Positions 15,967 through 24,496 of a stretch of DNA of 42,387 bases are shown here, one piece after another. Source of the stretch: Streptomyces sp. 13-12-16 (GTDB lineage Bacteria; Actinomycetota; Actinomycetes; Streptomycetales; Streptomycetaceae); contig NZ_NCTE01001505.1 of the NCBI RefSeq assembly GCF_002114215.1, positions 1 through 42,387 on the forward strand. Reading direction: 5' to 3'. The notes beneath the pieces were generated by a model. It ran no database searches. It was not told the origin of the DNA and was given only the letters and a program-made list of their open reading frames with translations. The translations under genes were made by a program, and so were the position numbers. Position 1 is the first letter of the stretch. The number at the start of each line of letters is the position of its first letter.

Positions 15967-16107
15967 GTGTCGAAGTCCGTCACCGCCCGCCGCCTGACCG
16001 CCGCCGTCCTGGGCACGGTCCTGACCGTGCCCACGTCGGCGGCCGAGCACCGCCCGCACCACCACGGTGCACCACCCCTTCGACGCGGCGGCACGCCGCC
16101 GGTATGA
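15967..16107 (+). CDS. Possible truncated secreted-protein N-terminus (46 aa)
   Basis: From GTG 15967 the frame reads MSKSVTARRLTAAVLGTVLT then VPTSAAEHRPHHH and stops at 16107. The first 26 residues have the charge, hydrophobic core and Ala-x-Ala end of a Sec signal peptide; what follows is short and His-rich. It may be a tiny secreted peptide or, more likely, a signal peptide cut off from its former gene. The rest of 15711-16252 shows no supported gene. Confidence 0.3.
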   Translation: MSKSVTARRLTAAVLGTVLTVPTSAAEHRPHHHGAPPLRRGGTPPV

Positions 16108-16252
16108 GGAAGCGACGTGCAGCGCGGCGGGGAACGCGATGGGCGGTGGCTGCCGTGCAACCGCCCAAGACCCTGCCGATGAGGGGAAGGTCAGAGGTCG
16201 GCGCAGATTCCGCAGGCCTTGGCCGGCTCCCTCTTCAAGCCGAGCGAGTGGG

Positions 16253-16837
16253 TCAGGCGGGGTGTTCCACCGTGGCCGGCCAGACTCCCCGTTCAGCGAG
16301 GTGAAGCACGAGGGCCGCGATGTTCCAGGCGTCGTCCTCACCCCGGTGGTGACGGCCTTCGAGCCGCAGTCCGGCGATCTCCAGGGCCTGTGCCATGCCG
16401 GGGCGTTTGCGCAGACTGTGTGCCTCGGTGAAGACAGCCTTGGCATTGGTGTGACGGCGACCGAAAGGGTAGGGCGTCCGTGTGGCCTGACACTGCCGTG
16501 TGAACTGGTGGCGGTCGTAGTCGCCCCAACTGACCCACGGCCGGGCGCCCGCGCGGTGTTCGGCCGCCAGCAGCCGGCACGCCTCGGCGAAGGCGAGCCC
16601 CTGATCGACCTCGTGCTGAGTGAGGCCGGTCAGCTCCGTGCAGAACTTGCTGACCGTGGACCGGACGGGCCTCACCAGGATCCGGTGCCGGGCGAGGCGC
16701 TCGCCTGCGTCCAGGTCGATGACAGTCAGCCCGATCTCGATGATCTCGCTGACCTCGCCAGGCGGCCGGGAACCAGCCCAACACGTCGCTTCGACGTCCA
16801 CGACGTTGACGAGGTTCTCGGTCCGGGTGCTGTCCAT
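16253..16837 (-). CDS. DEDDh 3'-5' exonuclease
   Basis: 194 residues from ATG 16837 (MDSTRTENLVNVVDVEATCW); a 12-residue extension to 16873 is possible but lacks support. Exonuclease motif I is VVDVEATC (Asp-x-Glu), motif II lies in SWGDYDRHQF, and motif III is HHRGEDDAWN with the catalytic His and Asp, giving the DEDDh arrangement of RNase T / DNA polymerase III epsilon exonucleases (KapD-like subgroup). It degrades single-stranded nucleic acid ends using two Mg2+; the physiological substrate is unknown. It is complete and apparently monocistronic. Confidence 0.88.
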   Translation of the reverse strand: MDSTRTENLVNVVDVEATCWAGSRPPGEVSEIIEIGLTVIDLDAGERLARHRILVRPVRSTVSKFCTELTGLTQHEVDQGLAFAEACRLLAAEHRAGARPWVSWGDYDRHQFTRQCQATRTPYPFGRRHTNAKAVFTEAHSLRKRPGMAQALEIAGLRLEGRHHRGEDDAWNIAALVLHLAERGVWPATVEHPA

Positions 16838-16875
16838 GGCAGGGAGCGTAGGGAGACACAACGGCTGGAGCACGT

Positions 16876-17178
16876 GGTTTTCGAGGCTGCCCCGGCGCCG
16901 GCCTCAAGGGCACCACGGTCAACTGCGTCGAGGCCTGGGGGAAGGAGCCCGGCGAAGACCCGACACCGCTGATCAGTCCGCTGTGCCTGCTTCAGGGCCT
17001 GCGCTCGGCCGGAGTCGCGCACCCTCGCGGGAAGGACCGGCAAGCCACCCTCGTCCGGGCGGGATCGGACGAACCGCAACCGGACGAGCAATTCGTCAAG
17101 GCAGTCGAACTCACTGCCGACGCGTTCGACGCCCTCGCCGAGCTCGCGGACAGGCACAAGGCGGATACACAGAGCTGA
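16876..17178 (+). pseudogene. C-terminal fragment of an unknown protein
   Basis: About 100 codons read in frame to the stop at 17176-17178, including GTTVNCVEAWGKEPGED and DEQFVKAVELTADAFDALAE with a charged end. No start codon or ribosome site exists and the frame begins at the intergenic region of the exonuclease gene. The helical end could belong to a DUF6907-like or similar plasmid/accessory family; this is a guess. Confidence 0.35.
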
Positions 17179-17228
17179 ACGGACTGGGGCAGCGTCCCGG
17201 TGCCGTACGCCGTAGTCGCCCCCCCCGG

Positions 17229-17279
17229 TGCGTCGTCTCGGGCCCGGCCGTCATGTGCTGCCGAGCCCGAGACGACGCA
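17229..17279. repeat. 15-bp perfect inverted repeat, terminator-like
   Basis: TGCGTCGTCTCGGGC at 17229-17243 is the exact reverse complement of 17265-17279, with a 21-base loop, 50 bases after the end of the fragment above. Plausibly the original terminator of that gene. Confidence 0.6.
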
Positions 17280-17425
17280 GTGACAGGGATGCTCGGTTCA
17301 CCGTACGACCCACCTCTCGGCCCGCTTCGCCGCCACCGGCGCCCCCCGACCGCCATGCTCGGCTCGCTGTACGAGCCGGCTGGGGGGAGGATGACGGGCG
17401 TGACCAGCGTGCCGATCGTCGTGCA

Positions 17426-17614
17426 TCGACCCTCACGTACGAACCGGCCGGAACGTCACGCAGGCACCACCCACACGGACGCGACAAGAGCCTCGGCACC
17501 GCCTACAGCGACCACGACCTGGACGTGCTCCTCGAAGCCGCCGACCCCGACACCACCCCGGACGCAGTAGGGGAGCGGCACGGCGGCCACGTCCACGAGT
17601 TCACCGACGCCTGA
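17426..17614 (+). pseudogene. C-terminal fragment of an uncharacterised Streptomyces protein
   Basis: The frame reads TLTYEPAGT, KSLGTAYSDHDLDVLLEAAD and GGHVHEFTDA before the stop at 17614. The G-T-x-Y-S-D-x-D-L-x-x-x-L-E-A-A pattern with a terminal Trp/Gly-Gly-x-x-H-x-(Y/F) recurs in small Streptomyces accessory proteins. The upstream part is missing. GTACGA-centred imperfect repeats at 17303, 17369 and 17437 precede it. Confidence 0.35.
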
Positions 17615-17715
17615 GTACGTACCCGGGTATGCCGGGTATGGTCCGGTGCTCCTTCGGGATGCTGTGCCCCCGTGCCGAGGAAGTCGCGACACCAGATCAC
17701 GGAAGGACCCGGCCC

Positions 17716-18267
17716 ATGACCACGACGGCACAGGACATCCTCACCCTCAAGCTCGAGCGCACCTTCGACCAGATGGACGCCAACCACGACGGCTACATGG
17801 ACTGGACGGACTACCAAAAGCTCGCCGACCGCTACATCCAGGCCTACCGGCTCGACAAGGACGACCTCCGGGCCCGGGCACTGCAGACCTTCTGCCAGAT
17901 CTACTGGCTGGAGCTGCTGCGCCACGCGGGCGTGGACAGCGACCGGCTCACCAAGGACCAGTTCGTCACGGCCAGCCGCCTGGCGGTCATCGACACCAGC
18001 CGCCTGAACGTGACCGAAGGCGGCGGACACGCGATCTTCGACATCGTCGACGTCGACGGCGACAACGAGATCACCAAGGACGAGTTCGCCCGCTTCCTGA
18101 GAGACGTCTGGAAGAACGACGCACCCGACGCGATGGACATGTTCACCAGGCTCGACACCGACGGGGACGGCGCGATCTCGCGCTACGAGTTCATCCGCGC
18201 GATCCGCGAGTACTACCTCTCCAACGATCCGAACGCACCGGGCAGCCTGTTCTTCGGACACGTCTGA
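17716..18267 (+). CDS. Calerythrin-like EF-hand calcium-binding protein
   Basis: 183 residues from ATG 17716, preceded by GGAAGG. EF-hands are seen at DANHDGYMDWTD (about 20-31), DVDGDNEITKDE (about 112-123) and DTDGDGAISRYE (about 146-157); a degenerate second hand in between (DSDRLTKDQF) completes the four-hand sarcoplasmic-calcium-binding-protein layout known from calerythrin. Length matches that family. It is a cytoplasmic calcium buffer or sensor. A two-hand protein lies about 3 kb upstream on the other strand. Confidence 0.92.
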   Translation: MTTTAQDILTLKLERTFDQMDANHDGYMDWTDYQKLADRYIQAYRLDKDDLRARALQTFCQIYWLELLRHAGVDSDRLTKDQFVTASRLAVIDTSRLNVTEGGGHAIFDIVDVDGDNEITKDEFARFLRDVWKNDAPDAMDMFTRLDTDGDGAISRYEFIRAIREYYLSNDPNAPGSLFFGHV

Positions 18268-18910
18268 CACCCCGGCCGCGCCGCGAACACCGGTCGGGAG
18301 GTTCGCCACCGGCTCCCGTCCGGTGAACAGTCCTCACGTTCGGCTGGCCGACCAACCGGTGCAGCCAGCCGACAGGGCGATCAGGAGGGGGCATGAAACC
18401 AACCACGACGGAGTCGGGTGAGGCTGAGTCACAGGCCCGTGAGGAAGTACTGACGAGCTCGTCAACCGCGTACGTCCTGGTCCTCGACGGCGAGATGTCG
18501 TGTGGCCGGGCAGCCAGGCTTTTCTCGAGGCGTCCGGCGTCGCGCTTCCTCCGGTCGGCCGCGAGCGTGCCCGAGATCGCGCCGGCCGCTCCCGCACAAG
18601 CCCGTGAGCGCTGCGCCGGTTCCACTGTCAGGCGTTCTCCATCGTGGCGGTCATGCACTCTCGACCGCGATGGAGATCATGGCGCCCGACCACATCGAGT
18701 CCGGCACCCACAACGACCGCACGGCGGCCATCGCCATGTGAGAACGGAGGAGGGCGGCGGTGTCCGGGACCCCGACGGCCTCCAGGCATTCCTGAAAGGC
18801 ATGGGCCGTGGCGGAGCACCCATGAGGACACTTCAGCCCTGGATGGGGCCCTCGTCCCCATGCCCGACTGTGGTGGCGGTCTCCGTTCCGGCGGGTATGC
18901 CTGGGCGACC
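18268..18910 (+). other. Mostly gene fragments; ORF start with strong ribosome site at 18393
   Basis: AGGAGGGGGC precedes an ATG at 18393 that opens MKPTTTESGEAESQAREEVL, a sensible N-terminus, but after about 40 codons (…LVLDGEMSCG) composition becomes Arg/Ser-rich and the frame merely reads through into the IS630 relic. A separate scrap ending at 18741 reads STAMEIMAPDHIESGTH and looks like the C-terminus of another gene. I read this stretch as deletion-scarred remnants. Confidence 0.35.
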
Positions 18911-19087
18911 TCAGGCGGTGGCGTGTCCGATGCGTGTGGCGATGCCGTCGAGGATCAGTTCGAGCCCGACCGAGAAGCCGGCGTCGGAGACCGCGGCGTC
19001 GGGCGGCTTCCCCGACTGTTCCCCGATCAGCGCGGAGGAGAGCAACCGGGCTGTCTCCGGCAAGGGTTCGGGATTGCGGCGCCGTTC
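18911..19087 (-). pseudogene. TetR-family regulator C-terminal fragment
   Basis: The minus-strand frame ending at 18911 reads ETARLLSSALIGEQSGK, then DAGFSVGLELILDGIATRI. The F-x-x-G-L-x-L-(I/L)-L-D-G-(I/L) pattern closes the ligand-binding domain of many TetR regulators. The HTH is absent: an IS630 relic on the opposite strand begins exactly where homology ends, suggesting insertion into tetR followed by deletion. Confidence 0.55.
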
Positions 19088-19603
19088 CACGCCGCAGGCG
19101 TGGGCCCTGCGGTGCCGGATCATCCTGGCCTGCGCGAGTGGCGCGTCGAACAAGGACGTGACCGCGCAGTTGGGTTCGGCACCGCACGCGGTGGGCCGGT
19201 GGCGGAAGCGGTTCGTCGAGCACTGGATCGCCGGCCTGGGCGACATGCCGTGGTCCGGCGGGACGAGGACGGTGACCGACGAGCAGGTCGCCGCGGTGGT
19301 GAAGCGGACGCTGGAGTCGGCGCCGAAGAACGCCACGCACTGGTCGACGCGTGCCGTGGCGAAGGAGATGGGCCTGTCGCAGTCGACCGTGTCACGGATG
19401 TCGAGCGGTGGTTCGCCGAGCTGGCCGACAAGCAGATACGACGCGGGGTCCACAAGAGCGTCCAGGCACTGGAGAAGGACATCCGCACCTGGATCGCCAC
19501 GTGGAACACCGACCCCAAGCCCTACGTCCGGACCAAGACCGCGGACGAGATCCTCGAGCGCCTCGCCAACTATCTGAACGAAATTCCTGACTCGGAAGAC
19601 TAG
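19077..19603 (+). pseudogene. IS630-family transposase with catalytic core deleted
   Basis: The N-terminal helix-turn-helix part (ALRCRIILACASGASNKDVT, GRWRKRFVEHWIAGLGD, THWSTRAVAKEMGLSQSTVS) is present to about 19398. The sequence then jumps, in another frame, to DVERWFAELADKQIRRGVH and KTADEILERLANYL, the C-terminal part. The roughly 150 residues between, holding two of the three DDE acidic residues, are missing. The stop at 19601-19603 overlaps the stop of the convergent DUF4303 gene in a shared CTAG. Confidence 0.8.
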
Positions 19604-20205
19604 ATCTCCCCGGCCGCCAGCTGCCAGGCCATGAACTCCTCGACTGCCCCGGGCGGATTGGCGGCCTCGGTGGCATGCACCTCCCAGCCGGGGCGGGCCA
19701 TGTCGAAGACGACCACCGGCAGCGGCCGGCCGAGGACGCGTTCGATCACCCCGTCGGCGTGCAGATGCCGGGCCAGGTCGATCACTGCGTCGCAGAAGTG
19801 CGCGCGCAGCAGTTCGGCACGGGTGGCGACGTCCTCGTCGTCCAGCAGCCTGTCGAGGTCGAACTCGCCGTCGTACCAGGCGCCGAGACGCCGCACCTCC
19901 TCGACGTACACCTGGCTGCCGACCGGGTCCTCGGGGACGTTGCCGAGCGTCTCGAAGCCCTCGAGGAGCCAGTAGGCGTAGTTCCAGCGCACCTCGCCGT
20001 CGTCGTCCGGGTAGCGCTCCCGCTCGTACTGGCTCTCGGTGTTGTAACCGATGGCCACGTACGGGCGACGGTCGTCGTCGTCCACCCGCCAGATACGGAA
20101 GGACAGGGCGTAGATCTCGGGCCTCAGCTCGGCGGGAAAGCGTTTGAGGACGCCGACGGCCGCGGTCCGCAGATGGGCGAGGAAAGTCTCCGGTCGATCC
20201 GTCAT
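19600..20205 (-). CDS. DUF4303-like protein
   Basis: 201 residues with uniform coding bias. FPAELRPEIYALSFRIWR, YVAIGYNTESQYERER and EVRWNYAYWLLEGFETLG match the DUF4303 pattern as I remember it (a small alpha/beta protein seen in polymorphic toxin immunity neighbourhoods). Function is unknown; no toxin partner is visible here. It converges on and overlaps the end of the IS630 relic by four bases, so its last codons may have been set by that insertion. ATG 20205 is the natural start. Confidence 0.75.
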   Translation of the reverse strand: MTDRPETFLAHLRTAAVGVLKRFPAELRPEIYALSFRIWRVDDDDRRPYVAIGYNTESQYERERYPDDDGEVRWNYAYWLLEGFETLGNVPEDPVGSQVYVEEVRRLGAWYDGEFDLDRLLDDEDVATRAELLRAHFCDAVIDLARHLHADGVIERVLGRPLPVVVFDMARPGWEVHATEAANPPGAVEEFMAWQLAAGEI

Positions 20206-20364
20206 CCGAAGAGCATCCCACCCGCTACGACCGGCGCCGCCACCCGGGCAGCCGCCCCCTGCCCCGACCGCCGGCGACCACGACCAGCAGGTGGAGAGGC
20301 TGTCTCATCGACCGCGGTGGGGGAGACGGACCGTGCCGCCTGCACCCGGGTGGCCCGCATCTGC

Positions 20365-20985
20365 TCAGCAGGCGATGCCGGCCTCGGCGAGCGCCTCGAT
20401 GATGCGGTGTTCGCGCGCGGCCCGGACGTCGTGGACGGCGCCGGCCAAGGCTGGTGAAGGCCGCGGCGGACGGCGGTGATCAGGTCGTCGGGGTCGGCGA
20501 AGGCCCGGTCGGCTGTGGTGGTGCGTCGCAGCACGGGCCAGATGCCCTCGGCCGGGTTGAGGTCGGTTGCGTAGGACGGCAGTTGGAAGACGGTGAGCCA
20601 GTCGCGGTCGGTGGTGCAACGGCGCGTGTCGGCGGTGAGGTGGGTGTCTTAGGTTGTCCCGGACCAGCACGATCGGTCCGCCGAGTTGCTGGTGGGCGGT
20701 CTGGACGAGGTCGTGATAGTCCTTCCAGGAGAAGCTTCTGCGTCCGTCGGGCCGGGCATCGGGGCAGGGCCGGTAGTTCAGCCGGGAGGGTTCGCCGGCC
20801 TTGTGGCAGGCCAGGGCGGCGACGTCTTGCACGGTGCAGCTTTTGTGGAACCGGCGCCCGATGAGGGTCTTGATCCGTGACAGGGTCCAGGTCCGGTCCG
20901 GTCGGCCGTGTGCCACCGGACCCTTGAGCAGCTCACGCTCCAGCACGGCGAACAGGTCGTCGCTGAGCAGCGGCCATGATGCCGG
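20365..20985 (-). pseudogene. IS630-family transposase relic, frameshifted and deleted
   Basis: Minus-strand pieces in order: LKGPVAHGRPDRTWTLSRIK and IGRRFHKSCTVQ (HTH end), a jump to DVAALACHKAGEPSRLNYRP, SFSWKDYHDLVQTAHQQLGG and PIVLVRDNL (the second catalytic Asp), then, after a shift near 20655, CTTDRDWLTVFQLPSYATDL and NPAEGIWPVLRR with the catalytic Glu of the DDE set. A block after the HTH and part of the N-terminus are missing. Inactive. Confidence 0.75.
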
Positions 20986-21032
20986 CCCCTCGGGACCGGC
21001 CCGTTCACGGGTTCACTGTGCCCGTTGGGGCA

Positions 21033-21160
21033 TCAGGGCTGGTCGACGCCGATCCAGTTGATGAAGAAGCCGTACTGCTGGGCGGCCTCGGGGGTGAGCT
21101 GCTTGCCGCCGCGCTTGGCGTCGTCGACCCAGCGCAGGTAGACGCGGAAGCTCTGGGCGG
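21033..21160 (-). pseudogene. C-terminal fragment of an unidentified protein
   Basis: The frame ending at 21033 reads SFRVYLRWVDDAKRGGKQLT then QQYGFFINWIGVDQP, clearly protein-like, but no start or upstream domain exists; homology-like sequence ends near 21160 where a HAD fragment on the plus strand begins. Family not recognised. Confidence 0.35.
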
Positions 21161-21231
21161 TGGGCTGTGGACGGAGCTGCCGCCCACCGCCCACAGCTGG
21201 CTGCCGCCCGTGGAGCTCGGTGACGTCGTGA

Positions 21232-21648
21232 GGGCTTGGACGAGGGCGACCTGTACGACGACATCCGCCCGGCACTGGCCGCGCTGCGTTTGCTGGGCGT
21301 GCGCGTGGTCATCCCGGGAACCGGAACCCGCGCACGGGGCGGCTGCTGCGTGGCCTGGACCTCCCGTGGGCCTGATCGTCACCTCGGGGGAGCGGGGGCG
21401 TCGCGAAGCCGCGGTCGGCCTTTCTCGGCCGGGTCATCGAGGCCGCGCAGGCGGCCGCGGACGCGACCCTGTACGTCGGCGACCACCCGGCCGACGACGT
21501 GTTCCCCGCGAAGGCGGCGGGGCTGCGTACGGCGCACCTTCGCCGCGGCCCGCGGGTGTATGTGTGGGCGGACGACCCGGAAGCCGTGATGGCTGCGGGT
21601 CGGTGGACCGGCAGCCTTACCCAGCTCACCGGCATCGTCGGCGCCTGA
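21232..21648 (+). pseudogene. HAD-family hydrolase fragment with frameshifts
   Basis: Reading across three frames gives EGDLYDDIRPALAALRLLGV RVVI, LLRGLDLP, GLIVTSGE, then AKPRSAFLGRVIEAAQAA, ATLYVGDHPADDVFPAKAAG and a tail to the stop at 21646. VTSGE and the K-P...GDHPADD block are HAD motifs II, III and IV. Motif I (DxDxT) at the N-terminus is lost and at least two or three single-base shifts interrupt the frame, some beside G runs. Confidence 0.7.
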
Positions 21649-21768
21649 CCGGCGTGAAACAGTCGAGTGCGGCCGGGGCCGGCGGGCGGGCGTCCTGTGC
21701 GGTCAGTGCGCGGGACTGTGTTCCCGCACCGCGGCGGCGCCGCGCTGTGTGTCCCCTTGGGTGTTCCT

Positions 21769-22140
21769 TCAGGAGAAGGCGACGGAGCGCAGGAGCAGAC
21801 GGTCGGATGCGCTGGTACCCGGGGAAGGGTGTAGTAGGTGTCGCCTTCGCAGTCGGCGTTGAGGAAGACGGTGGTGGTGGCGTCCGTGAAGTTCTGCGGT
21901 GCCCTCGAGGCCGTACCGGGGGCGGAGCCAGGTGCGGGAGGGTTGATGCATTCGCCGCTGGCGGGGTCGTTCAGGAAGCCGACGGCTTCGTATCCCTCGG
22001 CGGTGGTGTAGGTGTAGCGGAACTGGCCGGTTGCCGCCGATGCTGAACCGGGCACGGCCAGGAGCAGGGCGAAGGCGCTGCAGGCAGCGCCGACGGCTGC
22101 CGTGAGGGAATGGCGGGCGGGCCGTTCAGGTGGCCTGCCG
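21769..22140 (-). pseudogene. Secreted beta/gamma-crystallin-like protein, frameshifted
   Basis: The minus strand reads a signal peptide (HSLTAAVGAACSAFALLLAV PGSASAA) followed by GQFRYTYTTAEGYEAVGFLN, CINPP and TTTVFLNADCEGDTYYTL, where the frame breaks in CCTTCCCC; one base over, PGTSASDRLLLRSVAFS finishes the protein at 21769. The two-cysteine pattern and DxxYYTL strand are typical of small secreted Streptomyces proteins of this group. No start codon is found in the signal-peptide frame either, so two lesions (or sequencing errors) are present. Confidence 0.6.
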
Positions 22141-22202
22141 CCATGACGGGTGCGCAGCCGCAGGCGCCGGGGGCGGCGCTTGCGGCCATGACCGGCTCCG
22201 TG

Positions 22203-23741
22203 TCAGGGGCAGGCCCCGTCCGCGACGGTGTAGTAACCGGCAGGCGACTCCTTCAGGGTGTGGGTGATGAAGGTGTTGTACAGCCCCATGTTCTGGCGCG
22301 AACCCACCGCGTAGGTGTAGCCGCCGCTGGCCGTGGCCCGACCCGCCTGCACGTGGGCGTAGTTGCTGGCGGTCCAGCAGACGGCCGTGGCGCCGGTGGT
22401 CCTGGCCGTGACCGTGCCGGAGAGCTGCCCGGTCCTGCCGTCGGCGTCACGGGCGGCCACCGTGTAGGCGTGGGTGGATCCCGCGGTGAGCCCGGTGTCG
22501 GTGTATGACGTCGTATCGGATGTGGTGATCCGGGTGCCGTCGCGGTAGACGGCGTAGTCGGTAGCGCCGTCGACCGGGCTCCAGCGCAGGCTGACAGTGG
22601 TGTCGGTGGTGCCAGTGGTGGCCAGCCCGGTCGGAGCGGGCAGCGTGCCGGGCTGGGGCTCGGAGTCCTCCAGGCCGAAGAACCGCGTGATCCAGTAGCT
22701 TGAGCAGATCGAATCCAGGAAGTAGGCGGCGCTGGTGCTTCCGCACTGCTGGGCGCTGCCGCCCGGATCGACCGGGGTGCCGTGCCCGATGTCCGGGACG
22801 CGGTTCACCTCGACGGCCACCGAGCCGTTCCCGGACAGGTACTCCTCATGCCGTGTGGAGTTCGGGCCGATGACCGAGGTGCGGCTCGGGCTCTGGGAAA
22901 GGCTGTGCAGCGCGGTCCACTGGTCGCGCAGTTCGTCGGCGTTGCGGGACACGACGGTGGTGTCGCGGTCGCCGTGCCAGACGGCCACGCGCGGCCACGG
23001 ACCGGACCACGAAGGGTGGGCCGCGCGGACCCGCTCGGCCCACTGGCCCGGAGTGAGGTCGGTTCCGGGGCTCATGCACGAGTAGGCGCTGCCGACGTCG
23101 TTGGCACAGCCGTAGGGCAGGCCGGCGACGACGGCGCCGGCCTGGAAGACGTCCGGGTAGGCCGCGAGCATCACCGAGGTCATGGCGCCGCCGGCGGACA
23201 GGCCGGTGACGTAGGTGCGCCGGGCGTCCGCGTCGTAGGCGGTGACGGTGTGTGCGGCCATCTGGCGGATGGAGGCCGCCTCCCCCCTGGCCTCTGCGGT
23301 TGTCGCTTGTCTGGAACCAGTTGAAGCACTTGTTGAGGTTGTTCGAGGAGGTGGTCTCCGCGAACACCACCAGGAACTTGTGCCGGTCGGCGAGTTCGGG
23401 CAGCCCGGAGTTGTCCGCGTAGCCCTGGGCGTTCTGCGTGCAGCCGTGCAGCGCGAACACCACCGCCGGGTTCACGGGCAGGGAAGCGGGCCGGTAGACG
23501 TACATGTTCAACTGGCCCGGATTGGTGCCGAAACCGGTGACCCGGGTCAGGCCGACCGCAGCCTGGGCGCTCGGCGCCGGGCCGCTCAGGGCCGCTGTGA
23601 GCACAAGGGCCACGACGGCCACCAGACGGGACAGCACAGCACGCCACACGCGGCCCACCGGCCGTGGCAACGGATCGGCGAGCAACGCGGAAGAGATGTG
23701 GGTCGGCGGGGCGACGGCTCCCCGCGACGGCGGCGACTGCA
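22203..23741 (-). pseudogene. Secreted PHB-depolymerase-like esterase with FN3 domain, single-base frameshift
   Basis: Start ATG 23741 has GAAGGAG upstream. The first frame gives a signal peptide (VALVLTAALSGPAPSAQA), GQLNMYVYRPASLP, the oxyanion HGCTQ and NKCFNWFQTSDNRRGQG. Here a run of six G (around 23285-23290) shifts the frame; with five G it would continue EAASIRQMAAHTV into the second frame, which holds the nucleophile GLSAGGAM, the catalytic Asp in WHGDRDTTV and His in PDIGHGTPV. A fibronectin III domain (PTGLATTGTTDTTVSLRWSP) and a C-terminal NYAHVQAGRA...NMGLYN binding-type domain follow. Intact members (CE1/PHB depolymerase family) degrade extracellular polyester or acyl-sugar substrates. 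One base restores the whole roughly 512-residue enzyme. Confidence 0.85.
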
Positions 23742-24304
23742 TGGCGGCTCCTTCGGTGCTTGGGGGGAGAGACACTGGGCCGCTCCGCCGGCGTGGGGCG
23801 GCGAAGCGGTCCGGTGACCGGCACCGTAGGGGTGGTTCAACGCGCAACGGTATGGCGCGGGGCACCACCAACCTGCCCGGCATGGTGTTCGCACGGACGG
23901 GTTGTGCCGCCACGTCCCGTCTGCTAATCAGACGGGATGTGCCGCTGGCCGGGCGGGAGCGCCGGTGGCGGCACGGACGTCGTCGACACTCACCCGGGGC
24001 GAGTCCGGTCAGCCGCAGTGGAGCATGCGGGGTGTTGCCGTTAAAAATTGTGAAGAGCAAAGGTTCCTGAGCGGGCATCAGCCGCTCCATGGTCACCTCT
24101 CCCCAGTCGCGGGCCATGCTCCACCTGGAGAAGCGGAAAGCGGAGGGCCTGGAGGCCGACCAGTTCTTCCCCGCGATCCAGGCGGGTCAGCGCGCCCTTC
24201 GGCTTCGGATGATGCGGTCAATGCCCAGCCGTCGGCGGATAGGGAATTCTTGGGCGTGTGGCACCGAGGTCCCAGTGGTGGAACCTCGGCTCCGGGGCGC
24301 AAGC
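23742..24304. other. Intergenic stretch upstream of the esterase, no supported gene
   Basis: It contains one AT-rich patch near 24035-24065 (GTTAAAAATTGTG) that may belong to a promoter. Long GC-driven frames cross it on both strands without recognisable domains. A scrap at 24118-24220 (plus, LEKRKAEGLEADQFFPAI) looks protein-like but lacks any anchor. Confidence 0.35.
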
Positions 24305-24445
24305 TCAGGTCAGGAGCAGGCCGACGCCGATCAGCAGGGCGGTACCGGCCAGGGCGGCGACGACCAGGACGGTGCGCTTGTTTGCACCGCGAAGACGCAG
24401 GGCGAGGGCCAGCTGGCCGATCGGAGCGGTCCTGTTGTTGTTCAT
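24305..24445 (-). CDS. Small single-pass membrane protein (46 aa)
   Basis: ATG 24445 is preceded by GGGAG. The peptide starts MNNNRTAPIGQLALALRLRG, then ANKRTVLVVAALAGTALLIG VG-type hydrophobic helix of about 20 residues to the C-terminus. It lies 51 bases after the membrane protein of the sigma-factor operon on the same strand and is probably its third member. The positively charged loop before the helix suggests N-in orientation. Function unknown; small membrane peptides sometimes tune sigma/anti-sigma pairs. Confidence 0.6.
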   Translation of the reverse strand: MNNNRTAPIGQLALALRLRGANKRTVLVVAALAGTALLIGVGLLLT

Positions 24446-24496
24446 GTCCGTCTCCCTGATGATCCGGGTAATCTGGGATTGGGTGAATTCGGTTGT

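Noticed and set aside
17289-17442. Short repeat array around GTACGA with 66-68 base spacing
   Set aside because: Only three imperfect copies with unequal spacing and no palindromic or CRISPR-like structure; may be chance within a decayed coding region.
24118-24260. Plus-strand protein-like scrap (LEKRKAEGLEADQFFPAI)
   Set aside because: No start, ribosome site or recognised family; too short to support as a feature of its own.
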